From Gonocerus acuteangulatus (Eukaryota; Arthropoda; Insecta; Hemiptera; Coreidae): a DNA stretch of 64,000 nucleotides. The notes under the pieces were generated by a model. The model saw only the letters and a list, made by a program, of their open reading frames with translations, searched no databases and was not told where the DNA came from. This document shows positions 34,102-45,131 of the stretch, piece after piece. Both the position numbers and the translations under genes were made by a program. Location: contig OX328123.1 in NCBI GenBank assembly GCA_946811695.1, positions 152,915,840-152,979,839 on the forward strand. Reading direction: 5' to 3'. How positions within the stretch are numbered: the stretch's first letter is position 1; each line of letters starts with the position of its first letter.

Positions 34102-34571
34102 AAAGCGGTTGAGAATCGGAAGTTTACCATTCGAAAGCTTACTAAATTCTCTACAAAAATGATTTTAAAGAAATTTTCAATCAGAGAAATAATTGCTTAA
34201 AACTTCAAATGTGTTTGTTTTGTTCTTCTGACCGGGTTTTCGTAGTTGTTTAGCTCACATTTTAATGGGTTGTTGTTTTTTTTTAATCGCATTTATTTAT
34301 AGAATTAGTATTACTGTAGAATAAATCAAGAAAAATAGAAATATTTTGATATTTGTTTTGATATTTGAAATAACTATTAGCAGTTGGGCTGGCCAACCTG
34401 TGGTGGGTGCCATTCCAGGTATAAGGGTACGCCGCTCCTTGTTAACGGGCGCTTTGTTTACGGGGGAAAGGTTGAACCAAAAAAATAACGGTTTCTATTT
34501 CAATCTTCCCAAATGACACTAGGGATAAAAACTGAACCGCGCTAATATGACGCAGTTCCTGCGAGTCGGAC
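33913..34571 (-). mobile_element. HINE copy 8 (array member 4, subfamily B, internally deleted)
   Basis: The 3' end abuts copy 7's 5' end. The TA tract (34052-34099) is joined directly to the ctaaagcggttgagaatcgg part, so about 450 bases of body are missing. The 5' subfamily B region is intact to 34571. Confidence 0.8.
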
Positions 34572-34711
34572 TTTTAGCGCGGTTCCTCCCTCCCTAATAG
34601 GGAGGAACCCCGCTTATAAGGTTGATACAATAAAACAATCCGAAAGTGCCGACTAAAAAATTTCGCGTTTCAGAACCCCTAGAGACCGAAAATAACGGTG
34701 GTTCAAATTTG

Positions 34712-34794
<83 letters not shown>

Positions 34795-35393
34795 AAAGCG
34801 GTTGAGAATCGGAAGTTTACCATTCGAAAGCTTACTAAATTCTCTACAAAAATGATTTTAAAGAAATTTTCAATCAGAGAAATAATTGCTTAAAACTTCA
34901 AATGTGTTTGTTTTGTTCTTCTGACCGGGTTTTCGTAGTTGTTTAGCTCACATTTTAATGGGTTGTTGTTTTTTTTTAATCGCATTTATTTATAGAATTA
35001 GTATTATAACCTTCCTCCTGCTACAACTGAAGTTATCATTATTTCTTATTTTATAGAAAGATTAACCCACGAGAGAATGGAGTTTTATTTGCTATGAAGC
35101 ACATATTTACAGTTGATTGTTACAGTGAAACAAATTTGCTAGTAAAACAAAGAACTTAAAATGACTTCAAATTTTCGGTTGTTTGGAATAGAGCCTGCTG
35201 ATCAGTATTCGTAGAGTAAGTACGTTTTTAGTACATAATTGTATTGACTTATTCAGCCTTCCTCAAGAATGAGAATTAAGAATTATCCGCCTAAATGCCT
35301 AATCTACTCCACTATCGAGATATTCGGATTTGTGATACCCGTATCGTAATATACGGAACCGCGCTAAGATGACGCAGTTCCTGCGAGTCGGAC
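34572..35393 (-). mobile_element. HINE copy 9 (array member 5, mosaic of subfamilies B and A)
   Basis: The 3' part (34572-35006) is almost identical to copy 8, including the same deletion next to the TA tract (34714-34791). The 5' part (35007-35393) instead matches copies 1 and 3 (subfamily A). The switch lies in the gaattagtatta region, which the subfamilies share. Confidence 0.8.
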
Positions 35394-35397
35394 TTTT

Positions 35398-35650
35398 AAT
35401 GAAAGTATACGAATTTCCCAAAAATTTTCATGACTGTTCATGAAATATTTTATTCTAACCCTTCTTAAATCCAAACGTAACCTAAAGTTTATAACATATT
35501 AGTTTTAATGAAATTCAAACATGCAAAAAATGTTTCAACTGAATCCCATGATTCTAAGTACCCAAACCAAAAAGGGTATTCAAAAACTATTTGTCCAATT
35601 TTCTCGAAAACGGTTAAAGCTATCGCCTTGAAAATGGGTTCATTCAAATG
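35398..35650 (+). mobile_element. HINE body fragment
   Basis: Plus-strand body sequence from atgaaatattttattctaac to ctatcgccttgaaaatgg, without either end. It begins next to the 5' end of copy 9, so the two are head to head. Confidence 0.65.
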
Positions 35651-35794
35651 TATGTACCTTTTATTTCTATTTTTAATTAATTTCAATGAAGTTTTTATTA
35701 CTTAATTTGTTGATTGAATTTAATAATTGGCTCATGCTATAATAATATAATTGTTTGCTATTAATAATTTTGCGAATTATTTTCACAAGACTGA

Positions 35795-36270
35795 AAGAAT
35801 TAAATTAGAAGACATCCCGAGAATTCTATTAGAGCTGGACGAGGAATAAAAGTTGCGAGGGGAAGCGATCAGCGATGAATCGGATAGTTTTCTGAGTACC
35901 GTAAAAGTGGGTTACTTTGTCCCAGTTCTATGATATTTTTTGATTCATGTTCCGGTAAGAATATTTAATATTACGAAATAAACATTAAAAGTGCATTTTT
36001 AGGTAGTTGTAATCTTTCTTTATAAGACTATATTTTTAAAATTATATTCTTCTCTCTTTTTTTGATTTTTTTATTACTTTTAAATTTGGGCTAAAGTAGC
36101 CCTTAAGCTTGGGTAACATTGTCCCAAACCAAATATTCCCATAAAAAATCACTGTATTTCACATTTGGATTCAATTAACCCGCTTGTTTTGAAGGGAAAC
36201 AACTCACAGACATATATACATATGTACTTTATTTTTTAAAAAAGGTAAAAAATGGTACATAATTTACAAA

Positions 36271-36327
<57 letters not shown>

Positions 36328-37198
36328 TCGTTTCTTCTGACCTAATGGCTACCAAACAGTCGTTTAAGTTTAGCCTCCGATAATACTCATGATATTTTCT
36401 ATTTTCTGGTTTTCGTATGTAATTTTACAGCATTTTTTAAAATTTAGAATGAAAATAATAGTGCTATATATTACGGAGAAAAAAAGTAAATATTATATCA
36501 AATTTCATAATATTCAAACATAATTTTAGTACCATGTGCTACTTTAGGCCACTTTTTTCTTGGGACAAAGTAACCCGATATTTAACAGATACCAGTATCA
36601 TATTTAAAATATATCTATATTCAAACTGGAAATACAATTAAGCAAAATCCCAGTACATATCCTGGTTAGGGATGATATTGGCTACAATATTCATTTCTTA
36701 CTTCAGCTAAAACATCTATTGTTCTCCTAGTGCAGACGGAAGTTTGAGAAGACTAGAAACACGTCTTTTACAATAGGCTGTGAAGAACGTCTATTACGAC
36801 CTAGCAGGGATAACTAGAACTGTTAGACAGTCGGTGCCTTCTAGCAGGTACTCAGGCCTAGCGGAATCCTGAGTTAGTACGTGAATCTGACAATATCAGC
36901 TCCTGGTACACATGATCCAAACACTTTTTTGTTTTGGGACAAAGGGCCAAAGTAACCCACTTTTAGGGTAGTGAAGATGTAGTGCAGGATAAAGTGTGCT
37001 AAGTGTTAGTGATGCTATGATAGTGACTCAAGACTGGTGCGATAAAGAATCAACAGACAGTGATAACGTCGAGGATTGTGATTTTTATCTGGGCAAAGAT
37101 CGAATAACAAATTGGAGAAATGTAAGTTTTTCAAAGCCTTCTAAAACTAAACAAAAAAACTTGAAAATACTGCCAGGCCCTAAAACCATCGCGAGGTA
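35795..37198 (+). pseudogene. piggyBac-like transposase N-terminus, split by a TIR element
   Basis: Before the inserted element one frame reads IPRILLELDEE, a stop, then AISDESDSFLS. After it come SEDVVQDK and, across a frame change, DCDFYLGKDRITNWRN and LPGPKTIAR. An acidic Ser/Asp-rich start followed by FYxGKDxxTxW is the usual N-terminal layout of piggyBac transposases and derived genes. No catalytic DDD domain follows. The frame ends in gag/gtaaaa, which could be a decayed splice donor. Part of it (36969 on) is repeated in the right duplication arm. It is a relic; the family call rests on motif resemblance only. Confidence 0.5.
35899..36968. mobile_element. Non-autonomous TIR DNA element, TA-flanked
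   Basis: The terminal inverted repeats are CCGTAAAAGTGGGTTACTTT at the left and the reverse complement of AAGTAACCCACTTTTAGGG at the right, with TA on both outer sides (35897-35898, 36969-36970). Length is 1070 bp with no transposase. It contains a T run of more than 50 (36272-36324). Related gggacaaagtaaccc motifs recur inside (about 36561). Removing it restores the acidic piggyBac-like frame. The TA duplication suggests the Tc1/mariner group, but the superfamily is unproven. Confidence 0.65.
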
Positions 37199-37951
37199 AA
37201 ATAAATATAATTCATATTTTAAAAAATTGTTATTTATTCCCTATTACCAGTTTTATGTGTTATTTTATATTTAATAATGTTATCAAACAAATAAAGTCTA
37301 ATAATATAAGAAAATGCCTAAATTCTAAGATGTTTGAAATTTTCAAACACGCGAGTCGCATGGGCGTATATAGAAAATAATTTCGGAGGGGGCTGGGAAA
37401 ATTTCAGGGAGGGGGGTGAGACTATTTCCGGTGTATGGAATACTAACAAGTTAGATCTTGGAAGAGTTTTAGCCAAGTTAAACGCTTTTACACCCAAAAT
37501 ATAATATGTTTTATGAACTAAATGATCTTATTTAAATTTTTACCGATCAAATCAAAATTTCGGGGGAGGGGGCTGCAGCCCCCTCAGCCCCCCCCCCTTA
37601 TATAAGCCTATGGCGAGTGGCGATGTTAGAAAAGCAGGCGCGACTGGAGGAAGGTTAATCTTTTCATAGGCCACAGTTGATAAGTAATTTCGGCTTATAG
37701 GAAGTGTCATTTTCTTGTGGCACCTATGATCTTTCCTCTCTTTGAGATTAACGTTTTACATTAAACGTCGCGATATATTGAGATAAATCATAACCCGTTT
37801 CTAATCTAAGCTAGCCAAATGATACTGGGGATGAGAACTGAAAGGTGCCACCGTCCCTGCTGTCCTGACTTTTATAATAACTTGGGCAAGTTGATAAAAG
37901 CCCTTTCTATATCTCTTGCGTGCCAATACATCCATCATTAGCCTAATGATC

Positions 37952-37988
<37 letters not shown>

Positions 37989-37994
37989 TTAAGC

Positions 37995-38210
37995 TTACTT
38001 TCTTTTCTCTAAATGCTTCCTCAAGTTGAGCAGTATTGGTTGAAATAGGCCCGGAGTTGAGAGGAAGAGGCAGTTGAAAACTCCCATTACCCCCTCGTCC
38101 GTATTCAAGACAGGCTGTGCAATTTCCTCGGCCGGACCAACCACGGCCCTACTTAGCATGACGTACGGCCTGAGCGAGCTTACCACCTCCACCAGATCTT
38201 GCACCACCAA
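37995..38210 (-). other. 71-codon open frame conserved between the duplication arms
   Basis: The frame begins MVVQDLVEVVSSLRPYVMLS and has one changed residue, Arg to Lys near its end, compared with its partner at 58544-58759. It has no signal peptide, membrane span or known domain. The local GC content is higher than in the surroundings. Conservation over 71 codons is no better than for the arm as a whole, so coding status is undecided. Confidence 0.2.
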
Positions 38211-38569
38211 AACCCTCCGGGAGGTTTTAGTTCCACCACCCTCTCCCTGATTTACAGCTCTTAGATAGATTGGCTATCGAATATATAATGCAATTCTTAT
38301 CCTTTAAAGAACTTTACAACCCCTCGCCTTATTAATGGGCCCATTTCTTATTAGGTGTTTAAGAGATTTTCCTAAGTAATTTATTTTTAAGAGATAAATG
38401 AACTTAAGGAAATGTAAGAACTTGCAAAGTAAGAGATTCTCTACATTAATTATTTATTTAAATTTTAACGTCCATTATTATTAACTAAGAATTTTAAGAC
38501 GCGTGATCTATAGGTTACCACCGTTTTCTAGCAATGATATGGCTTTTGCATTTTATATTATTTAAAGAA

Positions 38570-38700
38570 AAGCAACCACCCCATAGTGGGAATCGAACCT
38601 ACGATCTTTGTCACGGAGTGTTATGTGCTCACTGCCACCGGGCAGTCCTCACCCTGGGACACCGTTGGTCGCCTCTGAGCAATTACCTCTCGCCTCAGTT
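38570..38700 (-). mobile_element. SINE-3, tRNA-like, left-arm copy
   Basis: On the minus strand the sequence has a B box GGTTCGATTCCCACT and an A-box-like gcccggtggcagtgagcac about 35 bases upstream. It is therefore a tRNA-derived head of different origin from SINE-1 and SINE-2. The reverse copy is at 58075-58190. Confidence 0.55.
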
Positions 38701-38763
38701 TTTGGCTATTCGATTATTTTTCAGCTCCTTCATTCACTATATTTTTTTATTTTTAATTTTTAG

Positions 38764-38940
38764 CATAAATATGCTCTAGCGATAACTAAACTGAAAAAAA
38801 AAACGTTACAAAACAGCGTTACAACAAAGTGTCCGCTGGCGTTCGCGCATGCGCGGTGGCCATGTACGAAAATGAAGTACGTTATACAGTACATTACATA
38901 GGTTTGTCGGGTGGTCTAATGCATTTAGCATTACAATTTT
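38764..38940 (+). repeat. CpG-rich interspersed repeat, copy 2
   Basis: Shares gcgttcgcgcatgcgcggtgg and cataggtttgtcgggtggt with 7172-7430, without the internal duplication of that copy. Confidence 0.6.
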
Positions 38941-39890
38941 TTTTTTTTATTAAGTATTTGTTTGTTATCAATCTATTTAAGGTGCTTTTAAGACTTCAAG
39001 GATATTATTATTTAATTATTGAAGTGAATCGAATAGAAGAGGGTAATGAACAATAAAATGCTTTAATTAATACAATTTAATTTGATTTAAAAAAATAGTT
39101 TACGATTGAAAAATGCAGAATCAAATTTGTTTTAATTTTAAAATAAAATAAAACATTTTTAGATAAGCAAAACATTTAGAAAAATATTTGTAACGTTCGA
39201 ATAAAAAAATAAAATGTCTAAAATAATATGAAAATGCATGAATTGTACAAAATAACATTATTCTGAATCAACTTTTTTGCTATATCTATTTATTTCGAAC
39301 AAAACGTTATGTAGAGGGTTAGCATGATAATGTTTTTCTTCGAAAAACATTTCGCAAGCTGTGTGAATCTACAAATGAAAAATAGAAAAAAATATCAGAA
39401 TTAAATAAAATGTAGTATTCGCATTAAAAGAACTTTACGGCAAATGTGAGGGAAATGCTCTCGGTGTGACGAACGGCGGATTAAGCAATAAGTTCTTGCC
39501 CCTTTCGATAAGTTCGTTTGGGATTCGACTAAAAGAAAATTTCAAATTTTCAGAAACATTCATAATTTATATGTATTAATGTCTGGATGACCAACTGATA
39601 AGTGTACACCAGCTTCCTCCATGCTCAGCTAAATGTTATCGTGGTCTTCCTTCATCACCTAGTCATTTATTGCTGAAGAAGGCTGTCAAACAGCATGCCG
39701 AATCGTTCCAAATACAGCACAGACGTTCCTCTTGGAACAATCCCAACCATTCCGAAACTTCTTAAATAAATAGAATTTCGGACCCTTAAACACTTACTTT
39801 ACTTGATTAATGTATTAGTCACTCCGTCACCAATTTTCCTAAACATCGGCAATAGTTCCCATAGAAAATGGCGTGTATGAGTGTACTGAC

Positions 39891-40818
39891 TAACCTTAAA
39901 TGGTTTAAAACTATACCCACTAGGTAAATGACACCATGTCTATTTTTTTATGGAATTGACTTAATACCATTTTCTTATTGTGGATCTTCGATTCATATAA
40001 TGGTATAGGGCACTACCTCCTGTCCGCATAAATAACAAAGATAAGAGAGTGAAAAATAGAATCATGTCCGTTTTATTAAGAGGTAAAAGACGATTTGCGG
40101 AGGACTTGCTTTGGTTTTGTTTGACTATGATCAATAGTTCTTATCAATGCCAATAACAATGTGAAAAATGTTTTTTCTTAAACTGTTTCTATAAGTAACG
40201 AAGAAACAAATTTTCAATGTTCAAAGTTATAGAAAATTAGCTCTCCTGAACAATTGCCCGGTCCTTCACCTCCGGGGCACTGAAAATATTTGCAGTTTCA
40301 GAAAGTAGCATAAATATGTTTAATTTAACACATATGATGAATAAAAAAAATACTGCGCAGAGAAAGACAATTAGTGTTGCATCTTTTAAAAACTAAAGTG
40401 TGTTGTTTTTCATATAAAAAATAAATGGTTTGACTAGGTGAAATAGCACCGAGTAATCTCGAACATCTAGATCCATAAAATATGAGTGATTTTCATCTTG
40501 GCTGAATGGCCTAGATGTCGATGCACCGTAAAAACTTATCAACCTAACCTCCATTAATGGCTGCCTTTCAGCTTAAGAATTTGGTTCAGGCAGCTTCTTT
40601 AAGCTAAGAACCACAGCAACATTATTCTTGCTGGAGGACATTTGCTTTTTCTGATCTCAATTAATTTTGCTTTAAAACACTTTTTGTTTTGGCTCCGTCT
40701 GAGCAAAACTTCAATACGCGACGCCAACATGGAATAAGCAGACATTCCTAGGATAGGATTAGTGAAGGAGCACGTATCTTATAATAACAAAAATGTAAAT
40801 TTACTTACTGAATAAAAA
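39891..40818. other. Unassigned sequence with a SINE tail relic
   Basis: At 40497-40535 the sequence ggctgaatggcctagatgtc and gatgcaccgtaaaa matches the SINE-2 tail without a head. Nothing else was recognised. Confidence 0.4.
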
Positions 40819-41228
40819 AATACTACACAGTATTTTTTTATTTATTTATTCTTTTAAGGAGCTACGTAACGTAGGAAATTGGCTCCATGAAATGTTTATT
40901 TGTTACGGAGCACCACAACAGCAAGGTGATATGCTCGCATACTGCGTGAAAATTAATTCAATAAAATTAAGCAAATAGCTAAAAATAAATTTTTTAAAAA
41001 AATTATAAAGTATAAGCACAAAGAGACAAAGTATAGAAAATCATTAGAAAAAAAAAAAGAAAATAAAAGAAAAAAAAATAAATAAAAACATCAAACAAAA
41101 CAATAACCGAAATATTGTAGGAACAAATAAATAATAGAGTGTCTGATAGATTGTTACAATATAAAAATCATTATTCTATGTCTTGAGGGATTTAATGTAA
41201 GGACATTGTATTCAGAAGCCGCTGTTAT

Positions 41229-41229
<1 letters not shown>

Positions 41230-41316
<87 letters not shown>

Positions 41317-41317
41317 A

Positions 41318-41378
<61 letters not shown>
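41230..41378. repeat. (CA)n microsatellite in the LINE-B 3' UTR
   Basis: About 149 bases of nearly pure CA with three AAC interruptions. Long threonine/histidine or cysteine/valine frames across it are artefacts. Confidence 0.97.
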
Positions 41379-41381
<3 letters not shown>

Positions 41382-43502
41382 CTCAAACATACAAAAACAT
41401 TTATTTACAATCGCTTCATTAAACTATACATACGTTCAGTTGAGTCATATTTTGTCGTACAGTTTCATTTTATGTGAGTGTTGTAGAACAGTAACAATGT
41501 GTGGGCTTTTTTCAGAAAATAGTTCGGACATGTCATGTGGAATCGTTAAATAGTCTCGTCTTCTGCATTCTGTAAGTAAGTGTTTAACTGTTAGTTGTCT
41601 GTTGCATGTCTGACATATTGGACTGTCTTGCCTTGTCATGAGATGGGAATGAGTTAAATGAGTGTGTCCAATTCTCAGTCTTGTAATTACTACTTCATCA
41701 CGTCTTGATAGCTGTGTACTAGCTTGCCATTCATGAGTACTGCTTTTTATCTCCCTTAGCAGGTTATCTCTTGTACTGTACCATGAGGCTTGCCATCCAA
41801 GACGGATATTTTCAGTAATTTGTAAGTGTAAGTCTTCAGTCGTAAGTAGGTTCAAGTCAAATGATTCTCCTCCGCTTGCTTGTTTTGCTTGTTCGTCTGC
41901 TGTTGTTGATTGTCCAATATTTTCATGTCCTGGTACCCACAACATTGTTACCAGTACGTTGTGTGTCTGAAGTCTGATGATGTGTTCTAAAATTTGTATG
42001 ATGATAGGATTAGTGTTGTAAATGTGTAAGGAGAGTAAACAACTTAATGAGTCCGAGCAAACTGTTATGTTCTGTGTTGTAGTTTGTACGTTAGATAGAC
42101 CTAAGAGAATACCATGCAGCTCAGCGGTGTAGATGCTTGTGCTTTTCGGTAACGTGACGAGATGTTTTTCTCGATTTATAATAGCAGCTGCACCGACGCC
42201 ATCATTCATCTTAGATCCATCAGTGAATAGGTAAAGGGTATCTGTGTTTGTCTGCGTTAAATGTTTGTACGTAGTCTGGTAAAAGTATTTAGAGAGTGTA
42301 CTAGTCTTTTTAAATTTTGTCAGAGTCAAGTCAATTTTTAAGTTATTTACTCTCCAGGGAGGAATTGAGAGATGTCTTTGCGTGTATGTCGGTTGTGTAA
42401 GAACATGTCCATTCTCTCTATCAATCATACAACGTACCATGAGCGGCTTTTGTTTTGCTCCTGTCTGTGTGTATATGTCTACATATGGGTTGAATAAAAA
42501 TGAATTTACACACTGTGACTTTAATGATTTTGATTTTGTAACAAATTGTAGACAAATCATCTGACGTCTATTATCCAGTGGAAGCTCTCCTGATTCTGCA
42601 TAAAGACTGTTTACGGGACTGGATCTAAATGCTCCTAAAGCTATCCGGATTCCCGTATTATGCACTGTATCTAACGCTTTCAGAGTACTTGAACTGGCAG
42701 ATGAATATACTATAGAACCATAATCTAGTAGCGACCTGGTAAAGGCTCGATAAAATCTAAGCATGGTACATCTGTCAGCTCCCCACTTAGTGTTACTAAG
42801 AATCCTCAATAAATCCAACGATTTGTTGCATTTATTGAGGACTCCTTGTATATGGGGTACCCAAGTTAAGCGTTGATCGAATGTCACTCCAAGAAATGTT
42901 AGTGTTCGTGATTGTGTTATTTGAGTATTGTTTAAAGTTAAATTTGAATTTTTTATGTTATGTTTTTTTGTGAATATGATGTACTTGGATTTATCGTCTG
43001 AAAATTTGAATCCAGTCCTAGTACACCAGTATTCTAGAGAGTGTATTGTGTCTTGAATCGTTTCTAATGCAGTATGGTAATTGGATGATGTGACATACAA
43101 TAATAGATCGTCAGCATATTGACAGTATGATACTCCTTGCGGAATAAAGCGTCCAACGGAATCGATAGCTATATTGAAGAGTGTGGTACTGAGAACACCA
43201 CCTTGAGGCACTCCAATTTCCTGGAGAAATTCATCAGAATGTTCTGAGCCTATCCTTACCCTGGAACGTCGATTACACAAGTATTGAGAAGTATACCGTA
43301 AATACTTCCCTGCATACCCCAGTCGTTCATCTGTTCTAAAATTAACCTTGTCCAGAGACGATCGTATGCTTTCTCCAGATCTAGGGCAAGAACTACAGTT
43401 GATTGTTTCATTAAAAATCCATTTAGGATGTCATTCTCCAGGCGAGCTATGTGATGTAGTGTGCTATGGTTGGGCCTGAAGCCACACTGAAACTCTGACA
43501 GG

Positions 43503-45131
43503 TTTTTTTTTTTTTTTTTTTTTTTATTTATTTATTATATTTGAAATCTGTACAATTATTAGCAGTACAATAATCAAGTCGGTTAATGCAGATATTATGT
43601 ACAATGACAAAAACGGTAAAAGTAAAATAAAAGAAAAGAAAAAATAAATAATAAAGACATACAAAATATGGAAGAAGACAACCACTGTTGGCACTTCCAG
43701 AGATGTCTTGGAAAATGTTTTAATGGTCACGATAAGATCAGATGATTAAATTGTCTCGAGGCCACTGTCTCTTGAGCCGCCTGGGAGGATTGTCTGGATG
43801 GGATTCGGATGATAAGGAGAGACCTTCAGGATTAGGATGATAAGACAATTTGGAGTGGAACATTTGGAATCGGGTTTTAGCAAGGTCAAGGACAAATGGG
43901 ATGTTGAGGTCATTGTGAAGGGTTTTGTTGGAAACATAGAAAGGAGCATTTACAATTTTACGAAGTACTTTTGACTGGAATGCCTGTATTCTGTTGATGT
44001 TAGATGGTTTTGCAGATCCCCAGAGTTCAAGTCCGTATGTCCATATTGGTCGAATGATTGTTTTGTATATCGTTAGTTTGTTCTGTATCGATAATTTCGA
44101 TGAGGGTCCAAGAAGTCGTCTAAGAAGTCCGTATCGTTTGTTCAGTTCTTGTCTTTTCAGTCTCGTGTGAGGGTTCCATGTCAGTCGGCTGTCAAGGTAT
44201 AACCCCAGATATCGAACCTCGTTAGATTCCGGAAGAGGAGTGTTTCTGAAGTAAACAGGAGGGCATGATCTTCGGTTGAGAGTGAATGTCACTTGTTTAC
44301 ATTTTTCTGCGTTGATTTTTATTCTCCACCTTTCACTCCAATGTTGTATGGCGGAAAGATGTTCCTACAGGTTTTGGGATGCTACTGAAGGGTCAGGGGA
44401 AGTTGACAGGATCGCTGTGACATCAGCGTATGTGGTAAGTAGGGTTTGGGGGTGTGTGGGAATATCCGCAGTGTAAAGAAGGAAAAGGAGGGGACCGATA
44501 ATACTCCCTTGGGGGACTCCAGCATTTATGGGGCAGGTCGGGGAAAGAGTTGTACCATATTTGACTTGGAAGGATCTGTTTGACAGGTAGGATTTGAGGA
44601 TAAGGAAATAGGTGTGCGGAAGTATAAGCTTTACTTTGTAAAGTAATCCCGGGTGCCAAACCCGATCGAATGCTTGAGCAACGTCGAGAAAGGCACTCGT
44701 GCAAAAACTCTTACATTCAAGCGAGGAGGAAATTGAGTCTACGACTCGTAAACACTGTTGTATGGTGGAATGCTGGAAGCGGAAACCAAATTGATGGTTG
44801 GGAATTGTATTCGAGGATTCTATGAGAGGGAGGATTCTTTTGTACAGGAGTTTTTCGAATATTTTGGAAATTAATGGGAGAAGGCTGATGGGCCGATAGG
44901 AAGAAGGGCAATCTGGAGGTTTGAAGGGTTTGGGGATAACGATGACGACTGAATGTTTCCAGGGATTCGGGAAATGGGTTGTTCTTAGGATTGAGTTATA
45001 CAGGTATGTAAGGAATATAATGGCCTTCTGGGGGAGGTTTTTGAGTATTGTGGAGGTGATAAGATCATAACCGGGAGATTTTCTAGGAAGGTGTTTGATG
45101 ATGTATTTAACTTCGGATGGATGGAAAGCTT
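43503..45131 (-). mobile_element. LINE-C, Jockey-type, 5'-truncated, nested in LINE-B
   Basis: The 15-bp repeat tgaaactctgacagg flanks it (43488-43502 and 45132-45146) and is LINE-B coding sequence, so LINE-C inserted into LINE-B. The poly-A tail appears as T23 at 43503. It lacks the endonuclease and 5' RT part. Confidence 0.95.
43738..45131 (-). pseudogene. LINE-C reverse transcriptase (Jockey clade), active site mutated
   Basis: Minus-strand motifs in order are LPRKSPGYDLIT, SSYRPISLLPLISKIFEKLL, FLDVAQAFDRVWHPGLLYKV, AGVPQGSIIGPLLFLLYTA and YADVTAIL. The catalytic YADD has become YADV by one base change (about 44.42 kb). A TAG at 44365-44367 closes the frame, which otherwise continues without a shift into EHLSAIQHW, the thumb and the C-terminal PRRLKRQWPRDN. 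There is no RNase H, as in Jockey. The gene is dead by two independent single-base lesions. Confidence 0.92.

Larger units (their letters stand above)
36570..39890. repeat. Large inverted duplication, left arm (3.3 kb)
   Basis: This segment recurs in reverse complement at 56793-60184 with only scattered differences and small indels. It contains the right part of the TIR element, the piggyBac-like fragment, a G/C-run-rich stretch (37380-37610), a poly-A run (37952-37983), a 71-codon frame, a tRNA-like SINE and a CpG-rich repeat. Outside the arms the flanks are unrelated. Confidence 0.92.

Noticed and set aside
37380..37610. Possible G-quadruplex regulatory region (runs of G and C, also 59155-59365)
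   Set aside because: G runs such as ggagggggctggg are present and duplicated in both arms, but nothing nearby is a gene that could be regulated, so only a sequence oddity is recorded.
41154..41553. Long frames across the CA tract on both strands
   Set aside because: They are translations of a dinucleotide repeat with non-coding flanks.
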